Assembly: GCA_000333855.2 (NCBI GenBank)
Contig: CM007316.1
Span: 235,623-299,622, forward strand
Source: Endotrypanum monterogeii
Taxonomy: Eukaryota; Euglenozoa; Kinetoplastea; Trypanosomatida; Trypanosomatidae
Reading direction: 5' to 3'
DNA length: 64,000 nt
The position numbers and the translations under genes are program-made. The notes beneath the pieces were generated by a model. That model had not been told where the DNA came from. It made no database searches and was given only the letters and a program-made list of their open reading frames with translations. Shown here in pieces: positions 63,075-64,000 of the stretch (within the stretch, counting starts at the first letter, position 1; the number at the start of each line of letters is the position of its first letter).

Positions 63075-64000
63075 ATGCGCGGTCGTGGCGGTCGTGGTGG
63101 TCGCGGAGGCAGCTTCGGCGGTTTCTCTCAGCAGCCCACGAACACAATCAGTATCCGCGTGTCAGAAATCCAGCAGCCCGTCACGGAGGATGTCATGCGC
63201 CGCGTCTTCCAGAGTGTCGGTGTTTCGTGCAACTCGATCCAAATAACACCGACAAACAACCCTCAGGAGACCTCCGTTGTGGCACAGTTTCCGGATAACT
63301 TCGCCGCAGAGCGCGTGATGTCAAGTCTCAACAACCGTAATATTTTCAACAACGGTAACAAGATGACAATGCAGTACACAAATTGGATCTCAAACGGCAA
63401 CTCGACCCCGGTGAACGGTAACGGCGGTGGAGTGCTGCAGACTTCCGCCTTCGAGAACGGCAATATATTTGCTCCGCAGCCGCAGATGACCCCGCAGGCA
63501 CAAATGCCTCCACAGCCACAAATGCAGCCACAGATGCCGCCACAAATGCAGCCACAGATGCCGCCACAGATGCAGCAGCCGCCACAGATGCCGCCACAGA
63601 TGCAGCAGCAGCCCCCAATTCAAATTGCGTCTCAACCACTTCAGCAGCGTCCTCAGATACCTCAGTCGATGCCCCCACAGCCGATCACTCAGATGCCGCT
63701 TGTGCCACCACATCAGTCGCCGATTTCGGTCTTCAACAATCCAGGCCCTGCCATGTTGCCTCCACAGCAGATGGATGGCTGGTACGCTCCCAATCCTCCC
63801 ATGGACATGATGAGCGTTACTGTCGGCCTTCCAGGTGCTATGCGCGGCGCGGGTATGATGCGTGGCGCTCGTGCTCGCGGACGCGGTGGTCGCGGCGGGT
63901 TTGGTTTTGATCCAATGGCTGCACAGGCTGGCTACATGCCTTACCCTCAGCGCGGTGGCATGGCTCCTGGTGTTGGCGCCATGATGCCGCACATGAACTA
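63075..64000 (+). CDS. PTB-like RRM protein with RG-rich and Gln/Met/Pro-rich regions (truncated at window edge)
   Basis: At least 308 codons are open to the right edge with no stop. The start has an RG-rich block (MRGRGGRGGRGG). One RRM follows at about 28-105: it opens ISIRVSEIQQPVTEDVMRRVF and ends NIFNNGNKMTMQYT, which is the PTB/hnRNP L form (LYNGCCTLRIDFS in animals) rather than the canonical RNP1 type. A Met/Pro/Gln-rich region (about 135-215) is built from repeated MPPQMQPQ units. A second RG-rich block starts at about 255. PTB-like proteins in trypanosomatids bind pyrimidine-rich elements and act in mRNA processing or stability; the role of this one is inference. Because the end is missing, a second RRM beyond the edge cannot be excluded. 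Confidence 0.8.
   Translation, partial: MRGRGGRGGRGGSFGGFSQQPTNTISIRVSEIQQPVTEDVMRRVFQSVGVSCNSIQITPTNNPQETSVVAQFPDNFAAERVMSSLNNRNIFNNGNKMTMQYTNWISNGNSTPVNGNGGGVLQTSAFENGNIFAPQPQMTPQAQMPPQPQMQPQMPPQMQPQMPPQMQQPPQMPPQMQQQPPIQIASQPLQQRPQIPQSMPPQPITQMPLVPPHQSPISVFNNPGPAMLPPQQMDGWYAPNPPMDMMSVTVGLPGAMRGAGMMRGARARGRGGRGGFGFDPMAAQAGYMPYPQRGGMAPGVGAMMPHMN

Overview
The window looks like nuclear DNA of a trypanosomatid protist, most likely of the Leishmania/Leptomonas/Crithidia group (Leishmaniinae). The grounds are these. Every convincing gene is intronless and on the + strand, as in one polycistronic directional gene cluster. The genes are separated by long pyrimidine-rich stretches ending in AG, as expected for spliced-leader trans-splicing. 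The coding DNA is moderately GC-rich, while the spacers are full of poly-T, poly-C and (TA)n/(CA)n/(GT)n repeats. Several proteins are typical of this lineage: PHO80-like and transcription-type cyclins, STE11-like kinases with HGD in place of HRD, and a two-RRM protein with an Ala/Pro/Lys-rich head. Species cannot be fixed from sequence alone.

Layout. 0.6-1.5 kb: Mut7-C/zinc-ribbon protein. 2.5-2.9 kb: LSm4. 4.3-5.9 kb: PAN3, the pseudokinase subunit of the PAN2-PAN3 deadenylase. 8.2-10.0 kb: DNAAF1/LRRC50 (ODA7), a dynein-arm assembly factor. 11.4-12.5 kb: probable AcpS-type phosphopantetheinyl transferase. 13.3-14.1 kb: two-RRM P34/P37-like nucleolar protein with very biased codons. 15.8-16.7 kb: transcription-type cyclin. 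18.0-22.9 kb: RIC1, the Rab6-exchange-factor subunit. 25.8-29.2 kb: large STE11-like kinase. 30.1-30.6 kb: small SPRY protein. 32.4-35.8 kb: 1,126-residue orphan protein. 41.2-45.8 kb: membrane-spanning receptor-type kinase. 54.6-55.4 kb: PHO80-like cyclin. From 63.1 kb to the right edge: PTB-like RRM protein, cut by the window.

The last third is unusual. Gaps of 5.4, 8.8 and 7.6 kb flank the receptor kinase and the PHO80-like cyclin, with no gene I can defend. They hold pyrimidine tracts, microsatellites, AT-rich AU-element-like stretches and a few islands of more balanced composition, one of which (60.4-61.8 kb) looks like a decayed coding region.

The genes do not form a pathway, as is normal for these clusters. 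RNA metabolism is well represented (LSm4, PAN3, P34/P37-like, PTB-like), as is signalling and cell cycle (two kinases, two cyclins). The most striking item is the receptor-type kinase at 41.2-45.8 kb. It has a glycosylation-rich loop between two membrane spans, then a class III cyclase-like module that has lost key residues, then a kinase with its catalytic residues intact. This is the reverse of animal receptor guanylyl cyclases, which pair a dead kinase domain with a live cyclase.
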